DNA from: Palsa-504 sp963839095
GTDB taxonomy: Bacteria > Actinomycetota > Actinomycetes > Streptosporangiales > Streptosporangiaceae
Length of the DNA: 64,000 bases
Direction of reading: 5' to 3'
Assembly: GCA_963839095.1 (NCBI GenBank)
Contig: CAWIUF010000053.1
Location: forward strand, 124,001-188,000
The translations under genes were made by a program, and so were the position numbers. The notes below the pieces were generated by a model, which searched no databases, had not been told where the DNA came from, and worked only from the letters and a program-made list of their open reading frames with translations. Shown in pieces: positions 1 through 7,626 of the stretch; position 1 is the first letter of the stretch; each line of letters begins with the position of its first letter.

Positions 1-2
1 AC

Positions 3-266
3 GTCATGGAGGGCACCGTCCGGCTGTTCAACGGGGAAACCTGGATCGACGCGGCGAAGGGTGACTTCCTCTACGTGCCGCAGGGCGGGATCCACGCCTT
101 CTCCAACGAGAGCGGCGCGCCCGCCCGGATGCTCATCGTGTTCGCGCCCGGCCCGCCCCGTGAGGAGTATTTCCAGGAGCTGGCCGACATCCGCGCGGCC
201 GGGCGTAAGTTGACCGAAGAGGAATGGATCGAGGTGTGGGCCCGGCACGACCAGTACCCGGCCTGA
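3..266 (+). CDS. Cupin-domain protein, 3' part only
   Basis: The reading frame is already open at the window edge, so the true start lies upstream. The visible 87 residues hold the second half of a cupin barrel: a GDFLYVPQGGIHAF strand with the conserved G-D-x-x-x-x-P and H of cupin motif 2, then LIVFAPG. A charged helical tail follows (REEYFQELADIRAAGRK). Small cupins of this kind are metal-dependent enzymes or sugar-binding domains, and nothing here fixes the substrate. It ends 141 bases before the convergent DUF899 gene, and I see no feature in that gap. Confidence 0.75.
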   Translation, partial: VMEGTVRLFNGETWIDAAKGDFLYVPQGGIHAFSNESGAPARMLIVFAPGPPREEYFQELADIRAAGRKLTEEEWIEVWARHDQYPA

Positions 267-407
267 CACCCGCGCTCGGGCGGTCGTTAGCGAGCAGCCA
301 GGCGAACGTGCGGGTGCGAGGTCGCCGAGCAGCCGCACCGCCGTCTGACGCGGATTCGGCCTTCACCCAGGTCAGAGCAGGGTCGGTCCCCTTGATACAC
401 AGTCGCG

Positions 408-1163
408 TCAGGGGGCGGCGGAGCGGCCGGCGGCGAGCCGGACCCACTGCGGGATCGGGCGCCCGGCGGGCCATTCGGGAACCGGGGTCCAGGTCGGCGG
501 GCCGTCCATGGTGCGGGTGTTGGTGCAGTCCTGGGGCCAGCCGGGAGGCGAGTCCTCCCACGACTCCTGGCGGCCGAACACGGTGAGGTCCATCAGGGCG
601 TAGCTGTTGTCCATGGCCTCGACGCCGCGCAGGGTGGTCCAGTAGGTCTCGAAGACGCGGTCGCCGTCGCGCAGGTAGCAGACCAGGTGCATCATGCCGG
701 GCCGGCGGGGCGGCGGCAGCAGGTTTTCGAGGGAGGCCTGGGCCGAGTACCAGGGCATGTCCCAGCCCATGAAGTCGCGGTAGCGGGCGCTCTCCGGATA
801 GGGGCCCTGGCACAAGACCGCGTAGGTGATGTCGCGGGAGTGGAGGTAGGACCGCTCGGCGACCTGGGTGGCGCACCAGGTGCAGCCCTCGCACTGCTCG
901 GCGGCGGGGTGGCCGTCGTTCCACATGAAGTAGTAGGCGATGAGCTGGCGGCGGCCCTCGAACGCGTCGAGCAGGGTGACCGGCCCGTCGGGGCCGGTCA
1001 GCGCGAGGCTGGCGTCGACCTCGACCATGGGCAGCCGGCGGCGGGCGGCGGCGATCGCGTCGCCTTCGCGGGTATGTGCCTTCTCCCGGGCGCGGAGCTG
1101 GTCGAGCTCGGCCTGGTAGGTGGCCTGATCGGCAACCGCGGGGCGGGCTGGGTCATTCGTCAT
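408..1163 (-). CDS. DUF899 family thioredoxin-like protein
   Basis: The 251-residue protein matches the DUF899 family, which has a thioredoxin-like fold. It has an N-terminal charged helix (YQAELDQLRAREKAHT), then RRRLPMVEVD, a GRRQLIAYYFMW strand and a CEGCTWC segment at the place of the thioredoxin active site. The C-terminus carries the usual DLTVFGRQESWEDSPPGWPQ. The reaction is unknown for the family. It overlaps the upstream ArsR gene by 11 bases and is the last gene of an SRPBCC-ArsR-DUF899 operon. A second, frameshifted paralogue lies at 30875-31598. Confidence 0.88.
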   Translation of the reverse strand: MTNDPARPAVADQATYQAELDQLRAREKAHTREGDAIAAARRRLPMVEVDASLALTGPDGPVTLLDAFEGRRQLIAYYFMWNDGHPAAEQCEGCTWCATQVAERSYLHSRDITYAVLCQGPYPESARYRDFMGWDMPWYSAQASLENLLPPPRRPGMMHLVCYLRDGDRVFETYWTTLRGVEAMDNSYALMDLTVFGRQESWEDSPPGWPQDCTNTRTMDGPPTWTPVPEWPAGRPIPQWVRLAAGRSAAP

Positions 1164-1509
1164 GACGGTTCCTTTCCTTGGTGTCCGCGTGCGCGGCCTC
1201 GGCGAGCCGCTTGATGATGACCAGGCGCTGGTCCCAGCGGGCGGCGCGGTCGGTCATCGCCCGGGTGGCCTGGTCGAGGCGCCCGGGCCGGACCTGATAG
1301 AGAACTTCCCGGCCCTGCTTGCGCCGGCCGATCAGGCCGGAACGTTCCAGCACGACCAGGTGCTTGGAGACGGCCTGGCGGGAGAACGGCACCCGTTCGG
1401 CTAGCCAGCTGGCGCTGACCTCGCCGTGGCTGACCAGGAGGTCGAGCACCTGGCAGCGGGACGGGTCGCCGATGGCCGACCACAGCTCGTCGTCGGGCGG
1501 GGTGGTCAT
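1153..1509 (-). CDS. ArsR-family transcriptional regulator
   Basis: This 118-residue winged-helix protein has the ArsR layout: ELWSAIGDPSRCQVLDLL, then the recognition helix segment PFSRQAVSKHLVVLERSGL and a wing (RRKQGREVLYQV). No metal-binding cysteine motif is visible, so it resembles the ArsR proteins that travel with SRPBCC (AHSA1-like) genes rather than metal sensors. It follows the SRPBCC gene by 5 bases and overlaps the DUF899 gene by 11, so the three should be co-transcribed. It is a candidate for binding the palindromes at 1978-2058, although those repeats could serve another regulator. Confidence 0.88.
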   Translation of the reverse strand: MTTPPDDELWSAIGDPSRCQVLDLLVSHGEVSASWLAERVPFSRQAVSKHLVVLERSGLIGRRKQGREVLYQVRPGRLDQATRAMTDRAARWDQRLVIIKRLAEAAHADTKERNRHDE

Positions 1510-1514
1510 GCGGC

Positions 1515-1952
1515 TTACCGTTTCGCGACCAGCGTGTCCAGGCGGTCCAGGAACTCGCCCCAGCCTTCCTGGTGCTCATCCGCGTAGCGCTGCTTCTCCG
1601 CGTCTGGCCAGGAACGCAGCTCGTGGCCGGTTTCGGTGACGCGAAGCCTCGTCCGTTCGGCATCTTCGGAGGTGAGGGTGAATTCGACGAGCTGCGAGTT
1701 GCCGGGCACGGGTTCCTCGCCGTGCGGATGATTCCAGCGGAACGAGAAGCGGGTGGGCGGGTCGACGGTCTCGACGACGACCGGGCCGCCCTGGTCGCCG
1801 AATTTCAGGTAGCCGCGGGCGCCCGGCTCGACCACCAGGTCCACCTGGTCGGCGAACCACTGGCTCATCTGGGCGGGCTCGGTGATGGTGCGCCACACCA
1901 CCTCGGCCGGCGCCTCGATCAGGATGTCCCGGTCGATCATGAGGCCTGGCAT
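1515..1952 (-). CDS. SRPBCC (AHSA1/START-like) protein
   Basis: The protein is about 145 residues with the Bet v 1/START fold of the AHSA1 family: IDRDILIEAPAEVVWRTITEPAQMSQWF at the N-terminus, a W-N-H-P strand in the middle and a C-terminal helix (GWGEFLDRLDTLV). I chose the ATG at 1952 because an AAGGAG ribosome-binding site lies six bases upstream; a longer in-frame start at 1994 would cover that site and one operator. Members bind small hydrophobic ligands or act as co-chaperone-like proteins, and the ligand is unknown. It heads the operon with ArsR and DUF899. Confidence 0.87.
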   Translation of the reverse strand: MPGLMIDRDILIEAPAEVVWRTITEPAQMSQWFADQVDLVVEPGARGYLKFGDQGGPVVVETVDPPTRFSFRWNHPHGEEPVPGNSQLVEFTLTSEDAERTRLRVTETGHELRSWPDAEKQRYADEHQEGWGEFLDRLDTLVAKR

Positions 1953-1977
1953 CAGCATCTCCTTCGTCTCGGAATCT

Positions 1978-2058
1978 GCAACCGACGGTAGCATCTCGTC
2001 GGTTTATGTGCAACCGATGGTTGCAATTTGTCTTGAAAACCTGCTACCTTCGGTTGCA
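1978..2058. promoter_or_regulatory. Three-copy palindromic operator between divergent genes
   Basis: Three related inverted repeats lie between the SRPBCC and MFS genes: TGCAACCGACGGTAGCA (1978-1994), GCAACCGATGGTTGC (2010-2024, perfect 6-3-6) and TGCTACCTTCGGTTGCA (2042-2058). A plausible MFS promoter, TTGCAA near 2021 and TACCTT near 2045, places the second copy over the -35 and the third over the -10. The first copy sits just before the SRPBCC ribosome-binding site. The arrangement implies one repressor controlling both directions. Confidence 0.72.
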
Positions 2059-2076
2059 CATCGAGTAGGAGGAGAG

Positions 2077-3573
2077 ATGAACAACCTAGATACCGAACGG
2101 GTCGGCGGGTCACGCCCTGGCCCGCTTCCCGGCCGCCAGGCGGGGCGCCTCGCGGCCGGCCCGGCTCCCCGGGCGGACGGCCGCCGCTGGACGGCGTTCG
2201 CGCTGCTGGTCGCGACGTACTTCATCACGATCGTGGACTTCACGATCGTGAACGTCGCGCTGCCCACCATCGGCCGCCAGCTGCGGTTCCCCGAGTCCGA
2301 CCTGCAGTGGCTGGTGACCGCCTACGGGCTGACCTTCGCCGGCTTCCTGCTCCTCGGCGGGCGCGCCGCCGACCTGCTCGGACGGCGGCGGGTGCTGATG
2401 GCGGGCCTGGCCGTCTTCACCATCGCCTCCCTGGCCGGCGGCCTGGCCAGCTCGGACGCCTTCCTCATCGTGATGCGCGGGCTGCAGGGGCTGGGCGCCG
2501 CCCTGGTGCTGCCGGCCGCGCTGTCGATCGTGACGAACATGTTCGCCGAGGGCGCCGAGCGCAACCAGGCCCTCGGCATCTGGGGCGGGGTCGGCGCGCT
2601 GGGCGGGACGGTCGGCCTGCTGGCCGGCGGGATCCTCACCACCTACGCCGGCTGGCGGTACATCTTCTTCTTCAACGTCCCCATCGGCGCGGCCGCGCTC
2701 GTCCTGACACCGCGGATGGTGCCGGCCGGAAATGGGCAGAGCCGAGCCGGCGCCGGGCCACGCCGTTACGACATTTTCGGCGCCGGGTCGGTCACCGCCG
2801 CCCTGCTGGTGCTGGTCTACGCCATCTCGCAGGCGCCGCAGGTGGGCTGGACGGCTGTTGAGACCGTCGCCCTGCTGGCGGCTGGCGTAGCCCTGGTTGG
2901 CCTGTTCATCGTGGTCGAGACCAGGGTTTCGGCGCCGCTGCTGCCACTGCGGCTGTTCCGGCTGGGCAGCGTGGCCGGGTCCAACGCGGTCGGCTTCCTG
3001 CTCGGGACGAGCTTCCTGACCTTCGTGTTCGTGGGCACGCTCTACATGCAGCAGGTGCTGGGGTTCTCGGCCCTGGCGACCGGCGCGGCCTGGATGACGG
3101 CCTCGGTGACCTCGCTGGCCTGCGCCGGACTGTCCCAGCGGCTGGTGACCCGGACCTCGCCCCGGCTGGTCATGGCTATCGGCATGACGCTGATCGGGGG
3201 CGGGATGCTGTGGGCCGCGCAGGCCCCGGCGCACGGGTCCTTCTGGCGTGACCTGGCCGCGCCGTTCTTCGTGGCCGGCATCGGCACCGCGTTCACCTTC
3301 ATCCCGACCTCGATCGGGGCGCTGGCCGGGGTGGCCAGGCGCGACGCGGGGGTGGCGTCTGGCCTGCTCAACACCGCGCAGAACTTCGGCGGGGCGATCG
3401 GGGTGGCGGTGGCCTCCTCCATCGCGGCCTCGTATGCGCACACGCTGGCCCGGCCCGGGTACGGCACCGCGGCCGCGCTGACCGGCGGGTTCCAGCGCGC
3501 ACTGTGGGTGTGCGGGCTGTCCGGCCTGGCCGCCATCCCGGTCGCCTTCGCCCTTATCCGCCGTCGGTCATAG
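2077..3573 (+). CDS. DHA2-type MFS multidrug exporter
   Basis: The 498-residue membrane protein has the 14-TM architecture of the DHA2 drug:H+ antiporters (EmrB/QacA group). Visible signatures are the first-helix motif D-F-T-I-V-N-V-A-L-P-T-I, the loop 2-3 motif GGRAADLLGRRRVL, and GAALVLPAALSIV. The start is the ATG at 2077, preceded by a strong AGGAGGAG site; a longer open frame upstream would run through the operators. A 35-residue cytoplasmic N-tail rich in Gly, Pro and Arg precedes helix 1. It is divergent from the SRPBCC operon and probably shares its repressor. Its 3' end overlaps the convergent riboflavin gene by six bases. The substrate cannot be inferred. Confidence 0.9.
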   Translation: MNNLDTERVGGSRPGPLPGRQAGRLAAGPAPRADGRRWTAFALLVATYFITIVDFTIVNVALPTIGRQLRFPESDLQWLVTAYGLTFAGFLLLGGRAADLLGRRRVLMAGLAVFTIASLAGGLASSDAFLIVMRGLQGLGAALVLPAALSIVTNMFAEGAERNQALGIWGGVGALGGTVGLLAGGILTTYAGWRYIFFFNVPIGAAALVLTPRMVPAGNGQSRAGAGPRRYDIFGAGSVTAALLVLVYAISQAPQVGWTAVETVALLAAGVALVGLFIVVETRVSAPLLPLRLFRLGSVAGSNAVGFLLGTSFLTFVFVGTLYMQQVLGFSALATGAAWMTASVTSLACAGLSQRLVTRTSPRLVMAIGMTLIGGGMLWAAQAPAHGSFWRDLAAPFFVAGIGTAFTFIPTSIGALAGVARRDAGVASGLLNTAQNFGGAIGVAVASSIAASYAHTLARPGYGTAAALTGGFQRALWVCGLSGLAAIPVAFALIRRRS

Positions 3574-4794
3574 GTGGGCCGCCAGCTGGCTGATCGAGAT
3601 CAGGGGCAGGGACCACGCCAGGGCGAAGCGCTCCACGGCCGACCCGGTCAGCATGTGCCCGTCGGGGCCCATGACCTCGCAGATGGCCGCGACCGTGGGC
3701 AGGCCGGCCGCGGCGCACAGCGCCAGCGAAGCTTCGGTATGACCGGCCCGCTCGGCCAGGCCGCCGGGGCGCCCGGCCAGCGGGAAGACATGACCGGGGC
3801 GCAGGAAGTCGGCGGGGGCGGCGTCGGGGTGGGCCAGGCGGCGGATGGTCGCGGCCCGGTCGTGCGCCGACACGCCGGTCGTGGTGACGGCGGCGACGTC
3901 GACCGAGACGTGATAGGCCGTACCGTGCCGGTCTCCGGCACCCGGCATCGGCCCGATCTCGAGCCGGTCGAGGCGGTCGCGGTCACACGGGACGGTGGTG
4001 TGCCCGCACACCTGGGTGAGCAGGAACACCATCGACTCGGGCCGCAGCCGCGCGCCGGCGAACACCACGTCGGCTTCGGCCTCCCGGTCCGGGTCGTAGA
4101 TCAGCACGCCACCCCCGGCCGCCAGGTGGCTGACGCACTTGCCGACGCCGACCGGCCCGGTCAGCTCCCCGGCCCACGGCAGGGCAGCGAGGGAACGGGC
4201 AGCGACCAGGTGCGCCGACTGCCACAGGCCGCGCGCCGACTTGACGAACAGGTCCGATTCGAGGCTGACCCGCTGCTCGGGCTGCAGGCCGGCTAGCGTG
4301 GTCGCGGCCAGGGTGAGCGGGATCAGGGCCACCGAGAACCGGTCGGTCAGCACCTCGGCCACCGTCAGGCTGACGCCGTCGACGGCGACCGAGCCTTTGG
4401 CCACGATCTCGTCGAGGAACCGCTTCGGCGGCCGGATCCACACCCGCCGGGAAGCGCCGGGCTCCGCGTCGATCTTCGTCACCTTGCCGATCGCGTCGGT
4501 GTGGCCCTGGACGAGGTGACCGTCCAGGGCGTCCCCGACGCGCAGCGGCAACTCCAGGTTCACCGTGGCGCCCGGCGCCAGGTCACCGAGCGTGCTGCGG
4601 TGGGAGGTCTCGGCCGAGACCTCCGCCCGGAAACGTCCGGTCGCGTCGTCGACCTCGACGGCCGACACGCAGGTCCCGTTGACGTTGACGGAACCGCCCG
4701 GCGATAGACCGGCCGTCGTCTTCGCGGCCTCGATGACGAGACCTGAGCCGGTCTCGATCACGGTCCCGATCTCGGTAATGCGTCCGCTGTACAT
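3568..4794 (-). CDS. Riboflavin synthase-DHBP synthase fusion
   Basis: The 408-residue protein joins two riboflavin-pathway enzymes. Residues 1 to about 195 are riboflavin synthase alpha chain with two lumazine-binding repeats (MYSGRITEIGTV, VNVNGTCVSAVEV; then GHLVQGHTDAIGKV, VAVDGVSLTVAEV). From about residue 200 the rest is 3,4-dihydroxy-2-butanone-4-phosphate synthase, with the acidic YDPDREAEADVVF loop, GVSAHDRAATI and the RAGHTEASLAL motif. The first domain dismutates 6,7-dimethyl-8-ribityllumazine to riboflavin; the second makes the four-carbon precursor from ribulose 5-phosphate. In the common RibBA fusion the DHBP synthase partner is GTP cyclohydrolase II instead. An FMN riboswitch lies directly upstream. 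The ATG at 4794 has GAGGAG upstream. Confidence 0.9.
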   Translation of the reverse strand: MYSGRITEIGTVIETGSGLVIEAAKTTAGLSPGGSVNVNGTCVSAVEVDDATGRFRAEVSAETSHRSTLGDLAPGATVNLELPLRVGDALDGHLVQGHTDAIGKVTKIDAEPGASRRVWIRPPKRFLDEIVAKGSVAVDGVSLTVAEVLTDRFSVALIPLTLAATTLAGLQPEQRVSLESDLFVKSARGLWQSAHLVAARSLAALPWAGELTGPVGVGKCVSHLAAGGGVLIYDPDREAEADVVFAGARLRPESMVFLLTQVCGHTTVPCDRDRLDRLEIGPMPGAGDRHGTAYHVSVDVAAVTTTGVSAHDRAATIRRLAHPDAAPADFLRPGHVFPLAGRPGGLAERAGHTEASLALCAAAGLPTVAAICEVMGPDGHMLTGSAVERFALAWSLPLISISQLAAHL

Positions 4795-4824
4795 GGCGTG
4801 ACAACTCCTCTGGTCCGCAAGTGA

Positions 4825-4947
4825 TGGCGTTCCTTCGGACTGTCACCGATGGTTCCGGGATTGCGCCGGATCGATCCGCCAGCGGCGGAACTCGCGGACT
4901 ATGACCGCGCAGCACGGGCTCGCACCGTTCTGAGGCCAGCATACGCC
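4825..4947 (-). promoter_or_regulatory. FMN (RFN) riboswitch
   Basis: Read on the minus strand, this leader has the conserved RFN blocks in order: a P2 hairpin ACGG-TGCGAG-CCCGT, then GCGGTCATAGTCCGCGA, a variable P4 hairpin TCCGCC-GCT-GGCGGA, a P5 hairpin CCGG-CGCAAT-CCCGG, and finally CCATCGGTGACAGTCCG. GGCGT near 4947 can pair with ACGCC near 4830 to close P1. It ends about 30 bases before the start of the riboflavin fusion gene. FMN would be expected to lower expression, probably by sequestering the GAGGAG ribosome-binding site, as I see no clear terminator. Confidence 0.85.
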
Positions 4948-5042
4948 CCGGCGGTCCGGGGCCGTCAGTTCAGGGGACAGCCCAGCCGTTGGCCAAGGTG
5001 TGCGGGGCCGGGTCAGACCATGACGAGGCATGTCCCCGTTAT

Positions 5043-5163
5043 CTTCCGCGCCCGGGTCGCCAGCCAAGGCTGCAACCGCGGCGCCAATGGCACGCATGCC
5101 CTCCTGGTCGGACATGTACTGGCGTGCTAAGCCCGTGGCGGCCGGGCTCCACTCGATCTTCAC
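5043..5163 (-). pseudogene. RelE-type toxin remnant, 5' third only
   Basis: A GTG start at 5163 overlaps the antitoxin stop (GTGA) and gives VKIEWSPAATGLARQYMSDQ, then EGMRAIGAAVAALAGDP. This is the N-terminal helical part of actinobacterial RelE/ParE toxins. Homology stops after about 40 residues, before the catalytic strands, and the frame then runs into the FMN riboswitch region. The toxin therefore cannot be active. The break probably marks an old deletion that joined this module to the riboflavin leader. Confidence 0.6.
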
Positions 5164-5421
5164 TGGTCGCTGCCGAGCAACTCGGCCATGACGTCTTCGT
5201 GCGATCGCGCGCCGGGCCTGGCCGACGGCAACCCATTCGTCGTGGGCCGCGAGAGTGGCCTCGATCTCGGCCTCTTCCCGAGCCTCCGGAGAGGCATGCC
5301 GTTCGACTGCCCGGAGCCGACGCAACTCGGTCAGCGGGACGATCGCAGCGGCCTCCCCGCCGAGGTGGATCACCTCGTACGGCTCGGCAAGTTCCGGGCG
5401 TCCAGCTGGTCGCACGGTCAT
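5160..5421 (-). pseudogene. Antitoxin (RelB/Phd-like), frameshifted
   Basis: Starting at the ATG at 5421 the frame encodes MTVRPAGRPELAEPYEVIHL, then GGEAAAIVPLTELRRLRAVER and an acidic helix ending AHDEWVAVG. One extra base near 5220 moves the remainder (GRPGARSHEDVMAELLGSDQ, stop at 5160) into the next frame. With the shift removed it reads as a complete antitoxin whose stop overlaps the toxin GTG, the normal layout of such a module. Decay of both genes is consistent with a dead cassette. Confidence 0.6.
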
Positions 5422-5463
5422 ACGGACAACTCTACCGGCCATTAATCCGGCAGGTGGGGACGA

Positions 5464-5583
5464 TCCGTAGGGGTCGTCGGAGTCGCGGATGAAGTGCAGG
5501 ACGGCGATGAGCAGGACGCCGACGGGACGGGTCAGGTCCAGGGGCCGGGCGGCCGCGGCAAAGATCGGCTCCGGGCTCGGCAC
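5464..5583 (-). pseudogene. DUF574 SAM-methyltransferase fragment
   Basis: About forty residues, including LDLTRPVGVLLIAVLHFIRD and SDDPYG, match the central strand and loop of the actinobacterial DUF574 (SAM-dependent methyltransferase) family. Full-length members are about 270 residues. Neither the N-terminal SAM-binding part nor the C-terminal part is present, and the frame continues into the antitoxin remnant. It is best read as a leftover of a larger gene lost by deletion. Confidence 0.6.
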
Positions 5584-5617
5584 ATTGGGGTCCCCGGAGG
5601 CGGTTGCGGGGGTTGAG

Positions 5618-6520
5618 TCACGGGTTCTCCTGGCTCATCAGCTGGGCGGTGGCGTGGAGTTCGGCGGCGTGGCGGGGGAAGAATTCCTCGAGGAACGAGT
5701 GCGCGTCGGCGAACTCGTGCGCGGTGGCCTCGGCGGCCTGGCCGGCTTGCGCTTCCCGCAGTACGCCGGAGGCGAGGAGGACGGCTTCGCGGTAGTGGTC
5801 TTCCACGGCGTCGCGTCCTTCGAGGACGGCGATGAGCAGCGCGGTGCCGGGCGGCTCGACGGCGAACAGGATGCGGATGTCGCCGCCGGCGGCCGCGCCC
5901 GGCCGGAGCTCCATCAGGCCTTCGGCTGGCGCCGCGGAGCCTAGCTCTTTCTCGATCTGCGCGGTGATCTCATCAAGCGTGGCCGCTGCCCCGGCGGGAT
6001 CGTCCGGCAGGCCGACGTCGTCGCCGTCGTCGCTGTCGTCCTGAGCCTGCTTCATGAACTGGTGGACCTGGGCCGCGATATAGGCCCCCTTCAGGGCTTC
6101 CTTCCTGAACCGGAAGGCCTCGGCCAGCATCTGCTCCCGCTGGCTCGCCGCGATCAGCCGCTGCTCCGCCTCGGTCGCCGCGGCGAGCCGCTCGCGCAGC
6201 CCGGCGGGAGCCTGCACCGACTCGGGCCCGGTCAGCTGACGTTCAATGTCCTTGCGGAAGGTTGCCGCGTCGGCCACCCGGCGGCGCGTGGCATTCATCG
6301 ATTCCAGCCAGGCCTGATAGCGCCGGTCCAGGGCCGACGGAACCTCATCGGGCTCCAGCCGGCTGGCTGCGGCGATGACCAGCGGGGGCCCGAGGCGGTC
6401 GCCGGCGTCGGCCAGGGCGGCCACCGCCTGAGTCGCCAGCACGCCGGTGGGCGGGTCAGTGTCGCGCAGTTCGGTCAGCCAGTCATGGATCTCCGCGGAC
6501 ATCTGCAGTCGGTATCCCAT
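5618..6520 (-). CDS. Gp49/RelE-like protein split by coiled-coil insert
   Basis: The 300-residue protein appears to be a phage Gp49/HigB-like (RelE-fold) domain interrupted by a long helical insert. The N-terminal part (MGYRLQMSAEIHDWLTELRD, then ALADAGDRLGPPLV) and the C-terminal part (LMELRPG, GGDIRILFAVEPPGTALLIA, LEEFFP) resemble the two halves of a Gp49 domain. Between about residues 58 and 205 is a charged coiled coil; REQMLAEAFRFRKEALKGAY recalls the C-terminal helix of PspA-type proteins. Similar proteins occur in actinomycetes as hypotheticals. No intact antitoxin is adjacent. RNase or ribosome-directed activity is possible but unproven. Confidence 0.6.
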   Translation of the reverse strand: MGYRLQMSAEIHDWLTELRDTDPPTGVLATQAVAALADAGDRLGPPLVIAAASRLEPDEVPSALDRRYQAWLESMNATRRRVADAATFRKDIERQLTGPESVQAPAGLRERLAAATEAEQRLIAASQREQMLAEAFRFRKEALKGAYIAAQVHQFMKQAQDDSDDGDDVGLPDDPAGAAATLDEITAQIEKELGSAAPAEGLMELRPGAAAGGDIRILFAVEPPGTALLIAVLEGRDAVEDHYREAVLLASGVLREAQAGQAAEATAHEFADAHSFLEEFFPRHAAELHATAQLMSQENP

Positions 6521-6758
6521 AGCAGCACTTTAATTCTGTTGCCGGCCGGTCCGCTGAATGGACATTATGGCGGGCATGGATCTATAGGCAGTGGCCTCAC
6601 GAACGGAATTCCTTCACGCGACGTGATGTGCGACGTCGCGATCGCCAGCCCCGTCCGGTCTCGGGCACGCTGGCCGTTTGCCACTGGATCCAGGAGGCAG
6701 TTCACCGCGCCGCAGAGCGCTGCCGCGCGCCTCCGTAAGGCTTGGAATCCGCCCAGCC

Positions 6759-7529
6759 ATGAACGAATTTCGCAGTACCGGCCGCGCAGTGCAGTGGGAA
6801 ATCAGAGAGCTCGGCCTGCCTGCCATCGTCAAGGCGTGCGTGTCGTGCCGGTCCGCGCGTCACCGTCCGACCGGGAAGTTCCGCGTGAACGCGAACGGCA
6901 AGCTCCTCGACGTCTGGATGCTGATCTCCTGCGAGCAGTGCGGGCACACCTCGAAAATCCCCGTCTACGAGCGCGTCCAGGTACGAGCCCTCGACCGCGA
7001 GCGGCGGCTGAGGTTCGAGAGCAACGACCCCGCGATGGTGCGGGAGCTGGCCATGGACGCCGCGCTGGCCGGCCGGGCCGGATATCAGCTCGACTGGAGC
7101 GGCACCTGGGAGCTGGTAACCGGCATGCCACCCGGCGAACTCGAGCGTGCGGATCCGGCGCCGCTCAAGGTCACCGTCAGCTTCGAGCTTCCGGTCCCCA
7201 TCCGGGTCGAGAGGCTGCTCACGGCCGGGTTCGGGCTGAGCCGGCCCGTCCTCCGGGGCATGGTCTACTCCGGGCGCATCCGGCTGCCCATGGCCATCGA
7301 CGCGAAGGCACGCCAGGACTTCACCCTCTTCGTCTTCACCACCCCGCCGGCGTCGCGCGACCCGGCCGGCCCCGTGCATCAACTGGGACGCCGGACTCGC
7401 GACGGCCGGCTGGTCAGGGTGCCGGGGGGGCGTCGGCGACTAGTTCTACTTCGTAGCCGTCCGTGCTGGACAGGTAGGCGGCGTAGTGCTCGGGGCCGCC
7501 GGCGTGCGGGTGGCGGTCAGGAAACATGA
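6759..7529 (+). CDS. DUF1062 family zinc-ribbon protein
   Basis: I start at the ATG giving MNEFRSTGRAVQWEIRELGL. Two cysteine pairs, CVSC near residue 27 and CEQC near residue 58, should form a zinc ribbon, followed by KIPVYERVQV and a second domain with VSFELPVPIRVERLLTAGFG. This matches DUF1062, whose function is unknown. The family normally ends near DFTLFV, so the last 50 or so Arg/Gly-rich residues are probably read out of frame after a small indel; they also overlap a glyoxalase remnant on the other strand. The 238 bases upstream of the start (6521-6758) hold nothing I can identify. Confidence 0.72.
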   Translation: MNEFRSTGRAVQWEIRELGLPAIVKACVSCRSARHRPTGKFRVNANGKLLDVWMLISCEQCGHTSKIPVYERVQVRALDRERRLRFESNDPAMVRELAMDAALAGRAGYQLDWSGTWELVTGMPPGELERADPAPLKVTVSFELPVPIRVERLLTAGFGLSRPVLRGMVYSGRIRLPMAIDAKARQDFTLFVFTTPPASRDPAGPVHQLGRRTRDGRLVRVPGGRRRLVLLRSRPCWTGRRRSARGRRRAGGGQET

Positions 7530-7614
7530 GGGTCCAGCCGTGCCCGCGGGCTTCGGCGGTGAGCTTGTCGACCTGCTGCGGGGCGGCGTCATGGAAGGCT
7601 CGAGCAGGTCCACG
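7414..7614 (-). pseudogene. VOC/glyoxalase C-terminal remnant
   Basis: The minus strand here encodes FHDAAPQQVDKLTAEARGHG, WTLMFPDRHPHAGGPEHYAA and YLSSTDGYEVELVADAPPAP followed by a stop at 7414. This is the last beta-alpha-beta-beta-beta unit of a vicinal-oxygen-chelate protein, including the Tyr and the metal-site Glu of the E-V-E-L strand. No start or N-terminal unit is present upstream, so only about half of the gene remains. It overlaps the suspect tail of the DUF1062 frame. Confidence 0.6.
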
Positions 7615-7626
7615 AGAGGAGACGAC

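Noticed and set aside
4843..5583. A single 246-residue protein-coding gene
   Set aside because: The frame mixes pieces of three families and ends in the riboswitch, so it is not one gene.
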